Shown: positions 9,237-17,675, counted from the stretch's first letter. The stretch: 64,000 nucleotides of DNA from an uncultured Sphingomonadaceae bacterium (GCA_937996655.1 CALKUK010000014.1:62001-126000); one strand, 5' to 3'. Made by a program: numbers and translations. Notes: generated by a model from the letters alone, not told the origin.

Positions 9237-10120
9237 TGCCCAATCCCCATCTTTCTGGCCCGGGATTTACCGGCTCACCGCTCAACCGCGTTGATCACAT
9301 TCGGCAAGATCTGGAGGCGTTTAACCGCCTTTTGAATGACTGGCGCGGCCGGGTGCTCGGGCTTGATGGGCTGGACCCGATGGTGTCAGCCGAAGGGACA
9401 TTGGTGTGGCAGGGGATTGCCGATGTCTCGCTCGATCTTGAGCTGATCCTGCTGGGCCTGCATGAGGATAAGCCCCATTTCGTGCCCATCGTTGAAGCGA
9501 AAGGCGGCCCGCCGCGGTCTCCCGCGGTCTGGCGCGCGCTTGCGACCCTGCCTGCCGAAGAAGCCGCCATCTATGGCACGGCCCGCAGCCTGATTGACTG
9601 GCACAACGGGCACCGCTTCTGCGGCCAATGCGGCAATGCGACCAAGACGTTCCGCGCCGGCTGGGGCCGAAGCTGCGACACCTGCGGCAAGGAACATTTT
9701 CCGCGCACCGACCCTGTTGTCATCATGCTCGCTGAATATGAGGGCAAGGCGCTGGTCGGTCGGCAGGCCGCTTGGCCCAAGGGCAATTACTCCGCGCTCG
9801 CCGGGTTTCTTGAGCCGGGCGAAAGCGTTGAGGAGGCCGTGCGCCGCGAGATTCATGAGGAAGCGGGCGTCACCTGTGGTGCTGTGCGGTACGTCACCAG
9901 CCAACCTTGGCCGTTCGGCGGGTCGCAGCTGATGATCGCCTGCATTGCAGAGGCGACAAGCAGCGAGATCGTGATGGACACCAATGAGCTGGAAGACGCG
10001 ATGTGGATTACCAAGGACGAGGCACGCGCCGCCCTTGCCGATGCGCCGGACAAGAAGTTTGGTGCACCTCCGCCCTTCGCCATTGCGAACACCCTGCTGC
10101 GCCGCTGGGTGGCGGAGTAA
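9236..10120 (+). CDS. nudC: NAD(+) diphosphatase NudC
   Basis: Nudix hydrolase of the NudC type that cleaves NADH/NAD+ to NMN(H) and AMP, and in E. coli removes NAD caps from RNA. It shows the zinc ribbon (CGQCGNAT ... CDTCGKEHFPRTDP) and the Nudix box GFLEPGESVEEAVRREIHEE, followed by the NudC-specific SQPWPFGGSQLM (the SQPWPFPxS signature, with Gly in place of P). Length, 294 residues, fits the family. The ATG shares one base with the preceding stop (TAATG), so it is the third gene of a coupled mutY-hydrolase-nudC unit. Confidence 0.95.
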   Translation: MPNPHLSGPGFTGSPLNRVDHIRQDLEAFNRLLNDWRGRVLGLDGLDPMVSAEGTLVWQGIADVSLDLELILLGLHEDKPHFVPIVEAKGGPPRSPAVWRALATLPAEEAAIYGTARSLIDWHNGHRFCGQCGNATKTFRAGWGRSCDTCGKEHFPRTDPVVIMLAEYEGKALVGRQAAWPKGNYSALAGFLEPGESVEEAVRREIHEEAGVTCGAVRYVTSQPWPFGGSQLMIACIAEATSSEIVMDTNELEDAMWITKDEARAALADAPDKKFGAPPPFAIANTLLRRWVAE

Positions 10121-10173
10121 CGCCCCGGCGCGCAGCGCTGTCTTCCAAGTTTCGTCGAATGGTTCGAGCCGAG

Positions 10174-10208
10174 GCGCAGAGATCTCAGCGTTCTTTGCGT
10201 CTCTGCGC
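10174..10208. repeat. short inverted repeat between nudC and pheA
   Basis: Perfect 9-bp arms GCGCAGAGA (10174-10182) and TCTCTGCGC (10200-10208) separated by 17 bp. The 138-bp gap between the convergent nudC and pheA genes holds nothing else I can support. The arms are built from CGCAGAG units, a composition I associate with dispersed intergenic repeats in several bacteria, but there is no T-tract, so it is not a classical terminator. Confidence 0.55.
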
Positions 10209-10258
10209 GATTCCAGAAATCTTTCGTTTTTCCGCTTCGCGGGTCGCGATAGCTCGGC

Positions 10259-11149
10259 CTAACCCCGTTTGCGCGCCCGGGGATAGGTGCCAAGCAACCG
10301 CACTGTGCGGGAATAGAAGCTGAGTTCCTCTAGCGCCCGGGCGACGGCGGGGTCGTCCGGGTGGCCTTCAATATCCGCAAAGAAGGTCGTCGCGGCAAAG
10401 CTTGCGCCGCGCTGATAGCTTTCCAGCTTGGTCATGTTGACGCCGTTGGTCGCAAAGCCGCCCATCGCCTTATAAAGCGCGGCCGGCACATTCTTCACCT
10501 CAAAGATGAAGGTGGTCATGACAGCGCCTTCATTGGGCACGTCGGCCGCGGTGCGGGCTAGGCGCACGAAGCGCGTCATATTATCGTCTGAATCCTCCAA
10601 TGCCTCCGCCAGCGTATCGAGACCATAGATGGCGGCCGCCCCGGGCGGGGCAATCGCTGCCACAGACGGGTCCGCCAATTCGACGACGCGGGCCGCTGCC
10701 CCTGCCGTGTCGGGAAATGGCACCGGCTCTATACCATGGCTGCGCAACCAATGGCGGCACTGGCCCAGCGCCTGCGGGTGGCTGATCGCCTGTTTGACGC
10801 CATCGAGTGGGCCAGTGCCCATCAGGGCGTAACGGATCGGCAGGAAAAACTCACCCGTGATAACCAGCCCGGATTCGGGCAGCAGAAAATGGATGTCTGC
10901 CACACGTCCATGGAGCGAATTTTCGATGGGGATCAGGGCACTGCCCGCATGCCCTTCGCGCACCGCATCAATCGCATCTTCAAAGCTGTAACAGGGTAAG
11001 GGCAGCGCATCGGGCCGGTCCTGCAACACGGCGATATGTGAATTGGCCCCTGGCGCGCCTTGGAAGGCTACGGCGCGGTCCGGTTCGGCGGCGGCGGCGG
11101 CTTCCATCATGGCGACGATGGGCTGGGCGGGGGCAGGATATCGGTTCAT
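10259..11149 (-). CDS. pheA: prephenate dehydratase
   Basis: Monofunctional prephenate dehydratase (296 residues), converting prephenate to phenylpyruvate for phenylalanine synthesis. The catalytic domain starts with VAFQGAPGANSH and includes IPIENSLHGRV and the catalytic NMTRFVRL (the NxTRF motif with the essential Thr). A C-terminal ACT domain for phenylalanine feedback follows (MTKLESYQRGASFAATTFF), with ESYQR in place of the usual ESRP. There is no chorismate mutase domain. The start at 11149 was chosen because the frame upstream to 11272 is unlike the family and would overlap the divergent cytochrome gene. Confidence 0.94.
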   Translation of the reverse strand: MNRYPAPAQPIVAMMEAAAAAEPDRAVAFQGAPGANSHIAVLQDRPDALPLPCYSFEDAIDAVREGHAGSALIPIENSLHGRVADIHFLLPESGLVITGEFFLPIRYALMGTGPLDGVKQAISHPQALGQCRHWLRSHGIEPVPFPDTAGAAARVVELADPSVAAIAPPGAAAIYGLDTLAEALEDSDDNMTRFVRLARTAADVPNEGAVMTTFIFEVKNVPAALYKAMGGFATNGVNMTKLESYQRGASFAATTFFADIEGHPDDPAVARALEELSFYSRTVRLLGTYPRARKRG

Positions 11150-11270
11150 GTCGCGCAACCGCTTACGGCTGTGATGGCAACGCTGCAAGCGTGCTTGCGG
11201 TGCGCGCAATGGACGGCTAAGGCGACCGCGATTCCATTTTCGGGCCAAAAGAGCAGGGATTTCGACGGGC

Positions 11271-11891
11271 ATGAGCGATCAATTCAACACCATCGCAGGC
11301 TGGACACTGGCTGCGGGCATCGTGGCACTGGGCGGGACGATCGTGACCGGTCAATTGTTCAGCCATCATCCGGTGGAAACCGGCGGTTATGTTGTCGAAA
11401 GCGCCGATGGGGCAGCGGAAGGCGGCGCGGCCAAGGATCCGCCGATTGCCGCGCTGATCCAGACCGCCGACGCCACCAAGGGCGCTGAAGTTTTCAAGAA
11501 GTGTGCGTCGTGCCACACGATCACCAACGGTGGCGCCAATGGCATCGGCCCCAATCTTTGGGGCACCTTGGGCGAAGAGATTGGCAAGGGTAAAGCTGGT
11601 TACGCTTTCTCCGAAGCGTTGTCCGGCCATGGCGGCAAGTGGGACTTTGAGTCGATGTACGCCTGGCTGAAGAGCCCGAAAAAGTTCGCCGACGGCACGA
11701 AGATGAGCTTTGCTGGTCTCTCCAAGCCGGAAGACCGCGCCAACATCATCGCTTATCTGAACGCGCAGGGCTCCAACCTGCCGCTTCCCGCCGCACCGGC
11801 TGCCGGCGCAGAAGCAGCGCCCGCCGAAGCAGGGGCTGCCAATGCTGCCGCTCCGGCCGAAGCCAACGCGGCGGCACCTGCCGCCAAGTAA
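11271..11891 (+). CDS. membrane-anchored class I cytochrome c
   Basis: 206-residue monohaem cytochrome c with an uncleaved N-terminal anchor (hydrophobic residues about 10-28), like the CycM/c552 cytochromes that pass electrons from the bc1 complex to oxidases in alphaproteobacteria. The haem site is CASCH (Cys78, Cys81, His82), and the distal ligand is probably Met145 in GTKMSFAGL. The last 40 residues are a low-complexity Ala/Pro/Glu tail, which is unusual in length. A clear terminator follows. It is divergent from pheA across 121 bp. Confidence 0.9.
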   Translation: MSDQFNTIAGWTLAAGIVALGGTIVTGQLFSHHPVETGGYVVESADGAAEGGAAKDPPIAALIQTADATKGAEVFKKCASCHTITNGGANGIGPNLWGTLGEEIGKGKAGYAFSEALSGHGGKWDFESMYAWLKSPKKFADGTKMSFAGLSKPEDRANIIAYLNAQGSNLPLPAAPAAGAEAAPAEAGAANAAAPAEANAAAPAAK

Positions 11892-11913
11892 GCGCGACAC
11901 ACATCTGATTGAG

Positions 11914-11942
11914 AAAGGGCCTGGATTTCCGGGCCCTTTTTC
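11914..11942 (+). terminator. rho-independent terminator of the cytochrome c gene
   Basis: Stem AAAGGGCC (11914-11921) / GGCCCTTT (11932-11939) with a 10-nt loop and a T-rich run after it (CTTTTTCGTTTT), 22 nt beyond the cytochrome stop codon. Confidence 0.85.
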
Positions 11943-12044
11943 GTTTTGAGATCTTCGGCGCTGAACGCGCACCCGCAGTCTTTTCTGGATGATTGAGCGC
12001 CAGGAAAGGTGTGGGGAGAAGACAATGACTTCCAAAGGAGTGTC

Positions 12045-12160
12045 CGTCGCCCCGTGCTTGACACGGGGCTTGGCTCTCTAGGGGGCAGTCAAATCCGGTA
12101 AGCAAGGCGGTCAAGACCGGGCGGAGGTCAGCCCGGCCCCGTGTCAAGCACGGGGCGACG
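12045..12160. repeat. palindromic repeat, 25-bp perfect arms (intergenic copy)
   Basis: Arms 12045-12069 and 12136-12160 are exact reverse complements over 25 bp (CGTCGCCCCGTGCTTGACAC plus GGGGC). Each arm is itself a small palindrome, CCCCGTG-CTTGA-CACGGGG, so the element can fold as two hairpins or one long stem. It lies between the cytochrome terminator and the 3' end of the LOG-family gene. The right arm is identical to 29654-29678 inside ileS, which marks this as a mobile or dispersed repeat family rather than a terminator. Confidence 0.85.
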
Positions 12161-12190
12161 CGGGTGTGAAAGCGAACTTGTCCGCGCGGC

Positions 12191-13030
12191 TTAGTCGGCT
12201 TCGTAAAAGGTGCGGATACAGTCCCATGCTTCTTCAGCGGTGGAGACATAGTGGAACAGATTGAGGTCTTTCGCCCCGATCACGCCATGCTTCACCAGCG
12301 CCTTGAAATCGATCACGTCTTCCCAGAAATCGCGTCCGAACAGGATGACGGGCATGGGCTTGATCTTGCCGGTCTGGATCAGGGTCAGCAGCTCGAACAT
12401 TTCATCGAATGTGCCGAACCCGCCGGGGAAGACGGCGACGGCGCGGGCGCGCAGCAGGAAGTGCATCTTGCGCAGCGCGAAATAGTGGAACTGAAAACTC
12501 AGCTCCGGCGTCATATAGCTGTTGGGCACCTGCTCATGCGGCAACACGATGTTGAGGCCAATCGAATCGGCAAGTACATCATTTGCACCGCGGTTGGCCG
12601 CTTCCATGATGGACGGGCCGCCGCCGGAACAGACGACAAAATGCCGCCATCCATCATCGTCGCGCGGAATGCGGCTGGCGATTCGGGCCAGCTTGCGCGC
12701 TTCGTCATAATGCGGCGACAGCGCCTCAAGGTTGGCGGCAATCTTCGGATCGGGGTGGGGCGAGGCGACCCCGGGTTCAGGTATGCGGGCAGACCCATAG
12801 AAGACGAGGGTGGATTTGATCTTGGCCTCGTCCAACAGAAGTTCCGGCTTCAACAGTTCCAACTGGAACCGCACAGGGCGGAGGTCTTCGCGCAGCAGGA
12901 ACTCATCATCCTGAAAGGCGAGCTTGTAAGACGGGCTTTCTGTCTGGGGGGTCGATAGGGCTTTTTTGGCGGTTGCTGCATCCTGGGCGGCGCGCGCGAA
13001 GACCCGCGCGGGAATTTTTCGTTCTGTCAT
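12191..13030 (-). CDS. LOG family protein (TIGR00730-like Rossmann fold)
   Basis: About 279 residues. It carries both signatures of the LOG/"lysine decarboxylase-like" family: GGGPSIMEAANRGAND and PGGFGTFDEMFE, the PGGxGTxxE phosphoribohydrolase motif. Family members with this motif release free cytokinin-type bases from nucleotide monophosphates; in bacteria most are uncharacterised nucleotide 5'-monophosphate phosphoribohydrolases. The N-terminal 80 residues (from MTERKIPARVF) are an extension seen in longer bacterial members. The ATG at 13030 avoids the overlap with the upstream gene that a start at 13066 would need; neither has a clear Shine-Dalgarno. Confidence 0.88.
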   Translation of the reverse strand: MTERKIPARVFARAAQDAATAKKALSTPQTESPSYKLAFQDDEFLLREDLRPVRFQLELLKPELLLDEAKIKSTLVFYGSARIPEPGVASPHPDPKIAANLEALSPHYDEARKLARIASRIPRDDDGWRHFVVCSGGGPSIMEAANRGANDVLADSIGLNIVLPHEQVPNSYMTPELSFQFHYFALRKMHFLLRARAVAVFPGGFGTFDEMFELLTLIQTGKIKPMPVILFGRDFWEDVIDFKALVKHGVIGAKDLNLFHYVSTAEEAWDCIRTFYEAD

Positions 13031-13056
13031 TTGGGGGAGACTATGGCTGTTGGGCG

Positions 13057-13710
13057 TCAGCGGCAATAGGGCCCGCGACCCATGTCGACATGCAGATGAT
13101 CGCGGTGGGCAAAGTTATAGTCGGGGCTGAGCACGGTCTGGAACCGCTTGCAGGCATCATTGCGGATGGCGCGCAGAAAATCGGCCTCGTCGCTCTGGCC
13201 CAGCCAGCCATTGACCACAGTTACGCGGCGGCCATCGGCCAGGACAAAGCCTGAGACATCAATGGCATTGGCGTAAGCATGTTCGGATAATTTGGTGGAG
13301 GCGACCCCCTTCACCTGACGGCAGCTATAGCTGCCCATCGTCTCTACCCGGACGACAGGAGAGCCGAAAATCTCACGCGCATGGGCTTGAACCGGCCCGC
13401 GCACCCATCCGGCAAAAGCGCGGGCAAGCGGGCATTGTGTGGCGCGCAGATTGGAAATCGAAGCCCCCGCGCCTGTCATCAACACCGCATTGATCGCAGA
13501 ACAGCCGCCCGAGTCCGCATAATCAGGCAGGATGGAAAATTTCGCGCCCAATCGGGTCAGGTCGGCGGCGCATTGGCGCAGCGCCTCTGCATTGGGGCGC
13601 GGTGGGGCATGTGGCGCTGTTGTGTGCCGGTCAGACGGCGGGCTGACACATCCGCTCACAAACGCCGCAATTAGCGCGGTTGCAAGAAAAAGGGGGCCAT
13701 GGCGAACCAT
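13057..13710 (-). CDS. extensin-like family lipoprotein
   Basis: 217-residue exported protein of the bacterial extensin-like C-terminal family. The start at 13710 has AGGGGGTC upstream and begins a lipoprotein signal (MVRHGPLFLATALIAAFVSGC, lipobox VSG|C). The conserved core is SEHAYANAIDVSGF and HRDHLHVDMG, a metal-binding His/Asp pattern that resembles LAS-type D,D-peptidase sites (SxHxxGxAxD ... HxH). Six or more cysteines in the core could form disulfides. A role in cell-wall remodelling is an inference from that pattern; no activity is established for the family as far as I know. Confidence 0.85.
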   Translation of the reverse strand: MVRHGPLFLATALIAAFVSGCVSPPSDRHTTAPHAPPRPNAEALRQCAADLTRLGAKFSILPDYADSGGCSAINAVLMTGAGASISNLRATQCPLARAFAGWVRGPVQAHAREIFGSPVVRVETMGSYSCRQVKGVASTKLSEHAYANAIDVSGFVLADGRRVTVVNGWLGQSDEADFLRAIRNDACKRFQTVLSPDYNFAHRDHLHVDMGRGPYCR

Positions 13711-13753
13711 GACCCCCTGTGTTTCCGGACGGATGAACACCGCCTTGATCGCC

Positions 13754-15178
13754 TTAGGCAGGAAGACCGCTGATGGCCTTCACTTCCATAAAGTCGCGCA
13801 GGCCGAAGATGCCGGCTTCGCGACCATTGCCCGACTGCTTATAGCCGCCGAACGGCGCGCCCGGTGACGGGCCCCAATTGTTGATGGCGACATTGCCCGC
13901 GCGCAGCTTCGGCGCGACCTCTGCTGCCTTTGCCGGATCGCCCGAGATAGCGGCTGACAAACCATATTCGGTGTCGTTCGCGATATCGATGGCTTCGTCG
14001 AGGTCGGAATAGGTGATGACCGCGGCGACGGGGCCGAAAATTTCTTCCTTGGCGATGCGCATGTTGCGCGTCACGCCGGAGAACACCGTCGGCTTGATGT
14101 AATAGCCGCGATTGACGTTGGAGGGCAGGCCAACGCCGCCGGTTTCCACCTTGGCACCTTCGTCAATGCCGGACTGGATCAGGCCCTGGATCTTCTCATA
14201 CTGGGCCTTGTTGACGACGGGGCCGATATGGCCGCCTTCAGCCAGCGGATCGCCAACCTGAATGCTTTCCATGATGCCCTTGATGACGCCAATGGCTTCG
14301 GCTTCCTGATCCTTGTGGACGAGGATGCGGGCCGGCGAAATGCAGCTCTGGCCGGAATTGATCCAGACGCCGGAGACGGTCGCCGGCAGCGTCGCCTGAA
14401 GGTCGGCGCCCGGCAGGACGAGGTTGGGGGACTTGCCGCCCAGTTCCTGATGGACGCGCTTGACCGTGTCCGCCGCTGACTTGGCAACCATGATGCCTGC
14501 ACGGGTCGATCCGGTGAAGCTGACCATGTCGATATCGGGATGCGCGGAAATGGCTTCACCCACGGTCATGCCATCGCCCTGAACGAGGTTGAAGACGCCG
14601 GCAGGGACGCCAGCGGCATCCATGATTTCAGCAAAGATCGCGGCGTTGCCGGGGCATTCTTCCGACGGCTTGAGAATCATCGTGTTGCCCGCAGCAAGGC
14701 ACGGCGCAACCTTCAGCGCGATCTGGTTGAGCGGCCAGTTCCAGGGCGTGATGAGGCCAACAACGCCCATTGGCTCGTAGACGACCTTGGCGGCACCGGC
14801 CTGCTCGGTGAAGTTGAAATCCTTGAGTGCTTCCAGCGTGCCCATGAAGCCGCCAATGCCGGCGCCGACCTGTGCGGTTGAAGCGAAGCTGAGCGGAGCG
14901 CCCATTTCCTTGGACATGGAGGCGGCAAGATCACCTGCGCGCTTCTTATATTCGACAACGACGCGCTCCATCAGGGCAATACGCTCTTCGCGGGTCGTCT
15001 GGCTGAAGGTCTTGAAGGCTTCCTTGGCGGCGGCGACGGCTGCGTCCACATCGGCCTTCGTGCCAAGGGTGATTTCGGTGCAGGGCTCTTCTGTCGACGG
15101 CGAGATGACCTGATGGCGCTTGCCACCGATGCTGTCGACCCACTGGCCGTTGATATAATTCTTCAGATAGCTGTCCAT
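13754..15178 (-). CDS. NAD(P)-dependent aldehyde dehydrogenase
   Basis: 474-residue aldehyde dehydrogenase superfamily enzyme oxidising an aldehyde to the acid. Catalytic residues are Glu245 (HQELGGKSP) and Cys279 (NSGQSCISPAR); the cofactor-binding PWNWPL and FTGSTRAG segments are present. The close resemblance is to the broad-specificity class (DhaS/GabD-like) and the substrate cannot be read from sequence. AAGGAGAG precedes the ATG. A near-perfect palindrome (15295-15310) lies in its upstream region and may be its operator. The extensin-like gene starts 43 nt downstream and could be cotranscribed. Confidence 0.92.
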   Translation of the reverse strand: MDSYLKNYINGQWVDSIGGKRHQVISPSTEEPCTEITLGTKADVDAAVAAAKEAFKTFSQTTREERIALMERVVVEYKKRAGDLAASMSKEMGAPLSFASTAQVGAGIGGFMGTLEALKDFNFTEQAGAAKVVYEPMGVVGLITPWNWPLNQIALKVAPCLAAGNTMILKPSEECPGNAAIFAEIMDAAGVPAGVFNLVQGDGMTVGEAISAHPDIDMVSFTGSTRAGIMVAKSAADTVKRVHQELGGKSPNLVLPGADLQATLPATVSGVWINSGQSCISPARILVHKDQEAEAIGVIKGIMESIQVGDPLAEGGHIGPVVNKAQYEKIQGLIQSGIDEGAKVETGGVGLPSNVNRGYYIKPTVFSGVTRNMRIAKEEIFGPVAAVITYSDLDEAIDIANDTEYGLSAAISGDPAKAAEVAPKLRAGNVAINNWGPSPGAPFGGYKQSGNGREAGIFGLRDFMEVKAISGLPA

Positions 15179-15294
15179 GTCTCTCTCCTTAAGTATCGTC
15201 CGTCGAATGTCGCGTGCCGAAGCCCGTAGGTCGATTGCTGTCAGTCGATCCCTCTGAGTCGTCCGGCCAAAGTTCAGGCCTTGATGTGGGACTT

Positions 15295-15310
15295 TTTACG
15301 TAAACGTCAA
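15295..15310. promoter_or_regulatory. candidate operator upstream of the aldehyde dehydrogenase
   Basis: TTTACGTAAACGTCAA: two 7-bp half-sites, TTTACGT and ACGTCAA, with one mismatch in inverted symmetry and a 2-bp spacer. It lies 117 bp upstream of the ATG. The pattern resembles what I recall of operators of MerR-family regulators of branched-chain amino-acid and acyl-CoA catabolism (LiuR type). No such regulator gene is in the window. Confidence 0.45.
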
Positions 15311-15358
15311 CGCCCAACACGGCTCTTTTCACACCATCGATGCGCGATGCACGCGCCA

Positions 15359-16684
15359 TCAGCGCTTTTCGCGCGAAAGCCGTGACATCATGATGGCAGC
15401 GCGCTTTGCCTGTGTCTTGATGCTGAGCAGATCGACCGTTTCACCCGGCGCATGGTCACCCCGGCTAAACGGCCCAAGCCCGGCAAGACTGTCCACGTCA
15501 TTCGCCACGAAGGAGACATCGCCCGCGCCGCGTTTCAGCGGATCGAGCACCGGCATTTGGGGCAGGCCCATATCGGTGTTGATCGTGTTCAGCCGGTCAA
15601 GCAGCGCTCTGTTGCCCGGTGTCGGCGCCATGGCGGGATAGCCGCCGGATTCAAAGACGATCGTGGCCGATGTCAGGGGCGCGTGGGCCGCGACAATGGC
15701 GGACATCTTTGCCTTCACGCGCTCGGTCTGATCTTGCGAGAGCGTGCGGAAATCGCCGCGCGCAAGGGCGACGCCGGGGATGATGTTGGTCTTGCCCTTG
15801 GCCGAAGCGCGCACACCATCGGCATCGAGTGCAGCCTCCTGCCCCCCCGCGATCAGGCCGACATTGAAGGTCAGGTTCGGCTCGGGAAGTTCGTTGCGGA
15901 ACCGGGTGATGATCCGGCTGAGTTCATAGATCGCACCATCGCCCGCGCTGGCGCTGAAGATGCCGGAACTATGGCCGGATTTGCCGGTTGCCGTCAGCGT
16001 CCAGCTGTTCGAGGATCGCCGCGCGATTGAGCCCATGTCGCGGCCATCCTCGCGCACCAGCCCTTCAAAATCGAGCGCGGCGTCAGACCGCTTGCCCGCC
16101 GCGATCAGGTCTGCCCGGGCGATGGAGATGGGGTCACCCGAATCCTCTTCGTCGCCGGTCATATGGATTTCGATATTGGCGTCCTTCAGCGTGCCTGCTG
16201 CCTTCATGGCGCGCAGGGCCGCAACGATGGTGACGAGCCCGCCCTTATCATCGCCCGCACCAGGCCCTTCGGCTTCGTCTATGCCTGCCTCTGTGCGCCG
16301 CTTGAACGTCTGGAAGGGCGAGTCCTTCTCAAACACGGTGTCGAGATGCGCGATGAGCAGCAGGCGCTTGGTGCCTGGCTTGCCCTTTTTCGTGGCGATC
16401 AGATGCCCGGCGCGCTTGGTGGCCGTCATCGGCACCCAGTCCACCGTGAACCCCAGTGGCTCCAGCTCAGCGCGCATCATCCGGCCGACAATGTCCACGC
16501 CCTCCAGATTCATGGAGCCTGAATTCTGGTTCACCAGCCGTTCGAGCAGGCCAATGGTGCGATCATATTCGGTGTCGATGGTGGTCGCCATCTTGGTTTC
16601 GGCGGGCGTCAGGGCGGCAGCGGCAGGTGTTGCTGCCAAGAGCAGCAGGGCGACCGGCGCTGCAGTGATGAGACGGCGGATCAT
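15359..16684 (-). CDS. M20 family metallopeptidase, carboxypeptidase G2-like
   Basis: 441-residue exported zinc peptidase. The signal peptide is MIRRLITAAPVALLLLAATPAAA, with GGAGA before the ATG at 16684. Metal-binding segments of the M20 family are visible: LLLIAHLDTVF (His, catalytic Asp), GPGAGDDKGG (bridging Asp), MTGDEEDSGD (catalytic and metal Glu), LDFEG, and RGDHAPGE near the C-terminus. A dimerisation lid domain sits in the middle. The nearest family is glutamate carboxypeptidase (CPG2), hydrolysing C-terminal glutamate from folate or peptide-like substrates; that specificity is inferred. Confidence 0.9.
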   Translation of the reverse strand: MIRRLITAAPVALLLLAATPAAAALTPAETKMATTIDTEYDRTIGLLERLVNQNSGSMNLEGVDIVGRMMRAELEPLGFTVDWVPMTATKRAGHLIATKKGKPGTKRLLLIAHLDTVFEKDSPFQTFKRRTEAGIDEAEGPGAGDDKGGLVTIVAALRAMKAAGTLKDANIEIHMTGDEEDSGDPISIARADLIAAGKRSDAALDFEGLVREDGRDMGSIARRSSNSWTLTATGKSGHSSGIFSASAGDGAIYELSRIITRFRNELPEPNLTFNVGLIAGGQEAALDADGVRASAKGKTNIIPGVALARGDFRTLSQDQTERVKAKMSAIVAAHAPLTSATIVFESGGYPAMAPTPGNRALLDRLNTINTDMGLPQMPVLDPLKRGAGDVSFVANDVDSLAGLGPFSRGDHAPGETVDLLSIKTQAKRAAIMMSRLSREKR

Positions 16685-16766
16685 ATTTGTCTCCAAAAGC
16701 GGGGCGGTCTTTGTGCCGCCCGTCTGCGATGGAGACAAGACGCGTGATGGCGTGAGCGCGCAAGCC

Positions 16767-16803
16767 AAAAAAAAGGCGCCCGGAAGTTTCCCCTCCGGAC
16801 GCC
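16767..16803 (-). terminator. rho-independent terminator of the PEP-CTERM gene
   Basis: On the minus strand, GGCGTCCGGAGG and CTTCCGGGCGCC pair over 12 bp (two G-T wobbles) around a GGAAA loop, followed by eight T. It ends the gene at 16825 and separates it from the M20 peptidase. Confidence 0.88.
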
Positions 16804-16824
16804 ACTTATGGATTTTAGCACGGC

Positions 16825-17382
16825 TTAGGCGAAGGTCACCTGAGCTGACTGGCGACGGCGACGCATGGCCGAGCCGACAAGACCGAAACCAGCGAGCATC
16901 AGCGCCCAGGTTGCGGCTTCCGGCACACCGGTCACGGTTGCGGTCAGATCACCGAAGACCGGCGCGCTGCCCGACGACAACGTCAGTTCGTTGACCTTGA
17001 TGTTGTAGCCGTTCCACACGACCGTGTTGCCACCCAGCGTGATCGTGTCTGCGCTGGAGATGAAGATCGTGTACGGGATCGAATACGCAAATGCGCCGAG
17101 GGTCGACGTGCCGGCGTTGGCCAGCGTGCCGCTCTGCGAATAGCCACCAGCCTGCGCATTGACGCCAACGGTGAAGGTCACCTTGTTGAGCAGATAGGTG
17201 CCATAGCCGGTGAAGGTGTTGGTCACGCTCGACAGATCGATCTGGTCGAAGGTTGAACCGATCGAATCGCCAAGGCTTTCATAGTGATTGGCGTTGGTCG
17301 TGAAGACGATGGCGGCATTTGCCGACACAGGTGCGAGAGCCGCAGCAAGCGCGGCGCCCGCGAAAAGATATGCAGATTTCAT
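16825..17382 (-). CDS. PEPxxWA-CTERM sorting-domain protein
   Basis: 185-residue exported protein with a signal peptide (MKSAYLFAGAALAAALAPVSANA) and a C-terminal sorting signal: VPEAATWALMLAGFGLVGSA followed by a basic RRRR cluster. This is the PEPxxWA variant of PEP-CTERM typical of sphingomonads, which an exosortase would recognise and cleave. The middle 120 residues are Ser/Thr/Gly/Asn-rich and probably beta-structured, with no domain I recognise. A strong terminator follows. GGAAG precedes the ATG. Surface or exopolysaccharide association is inferred from the sorting signal only. Confidence 0.85.
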   Translation of the reverse strand: MKSAYLFAGAALAAALAPVSANAAIVFTTNANHYESLGDSIGSTFDQIDLSSVTNTFTGYGTYLLNKVTFTVGVNAQAGGYSQSGTLANAGTSTLGAFAYSIPYTIFISSADTITLGGNTVVWNGYNIKVNELTLSSGSAPVFGDLTATVTGVPEAATWALMLAGFGLVGSAMRRRRQSAQVTFA

Positions 17383-17610
17383 AAGGATACTTCCCCACTA
17401 AACAGGTCACACAAGGCGCGTGCCCGTTTGCGGGTCTCTCGCCTGACGAGATCGCGATGAAAAAACGCCGCAATCGCATCCCCCAATGGCGGAAACGAAA
17501 ATAGAAGTAAATTGGTTGTTAACAAAACCATTATGATTATTTCATATATTCCTGTCTCACATTGGGACTGGCGCCGGATGGCCTGGGCGCACAAACAGGA
17601 ACTCTGCCCA

Positions 17611-17643
17611 AAACAAAACGCCCGGAGGTTTCCCTCCGGGCGT
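17611..17643 (-). terminator. rho-independent terminator of glnA
   Basis: On the minus strand, ACGCCCGGAGG and CCTCCGGGCGT pair perfectly over 11 bp with a GAAA tetraloop, then TTTTGTTT. It lies 33 nt after the glnA stop. Its core is nearly the same as the terminator at 16767-16803. Confidence 0.92.
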
Positions 17644-17675
17644 CCTGCTGTCCGTTAGACGGAACGACGGAGCGC

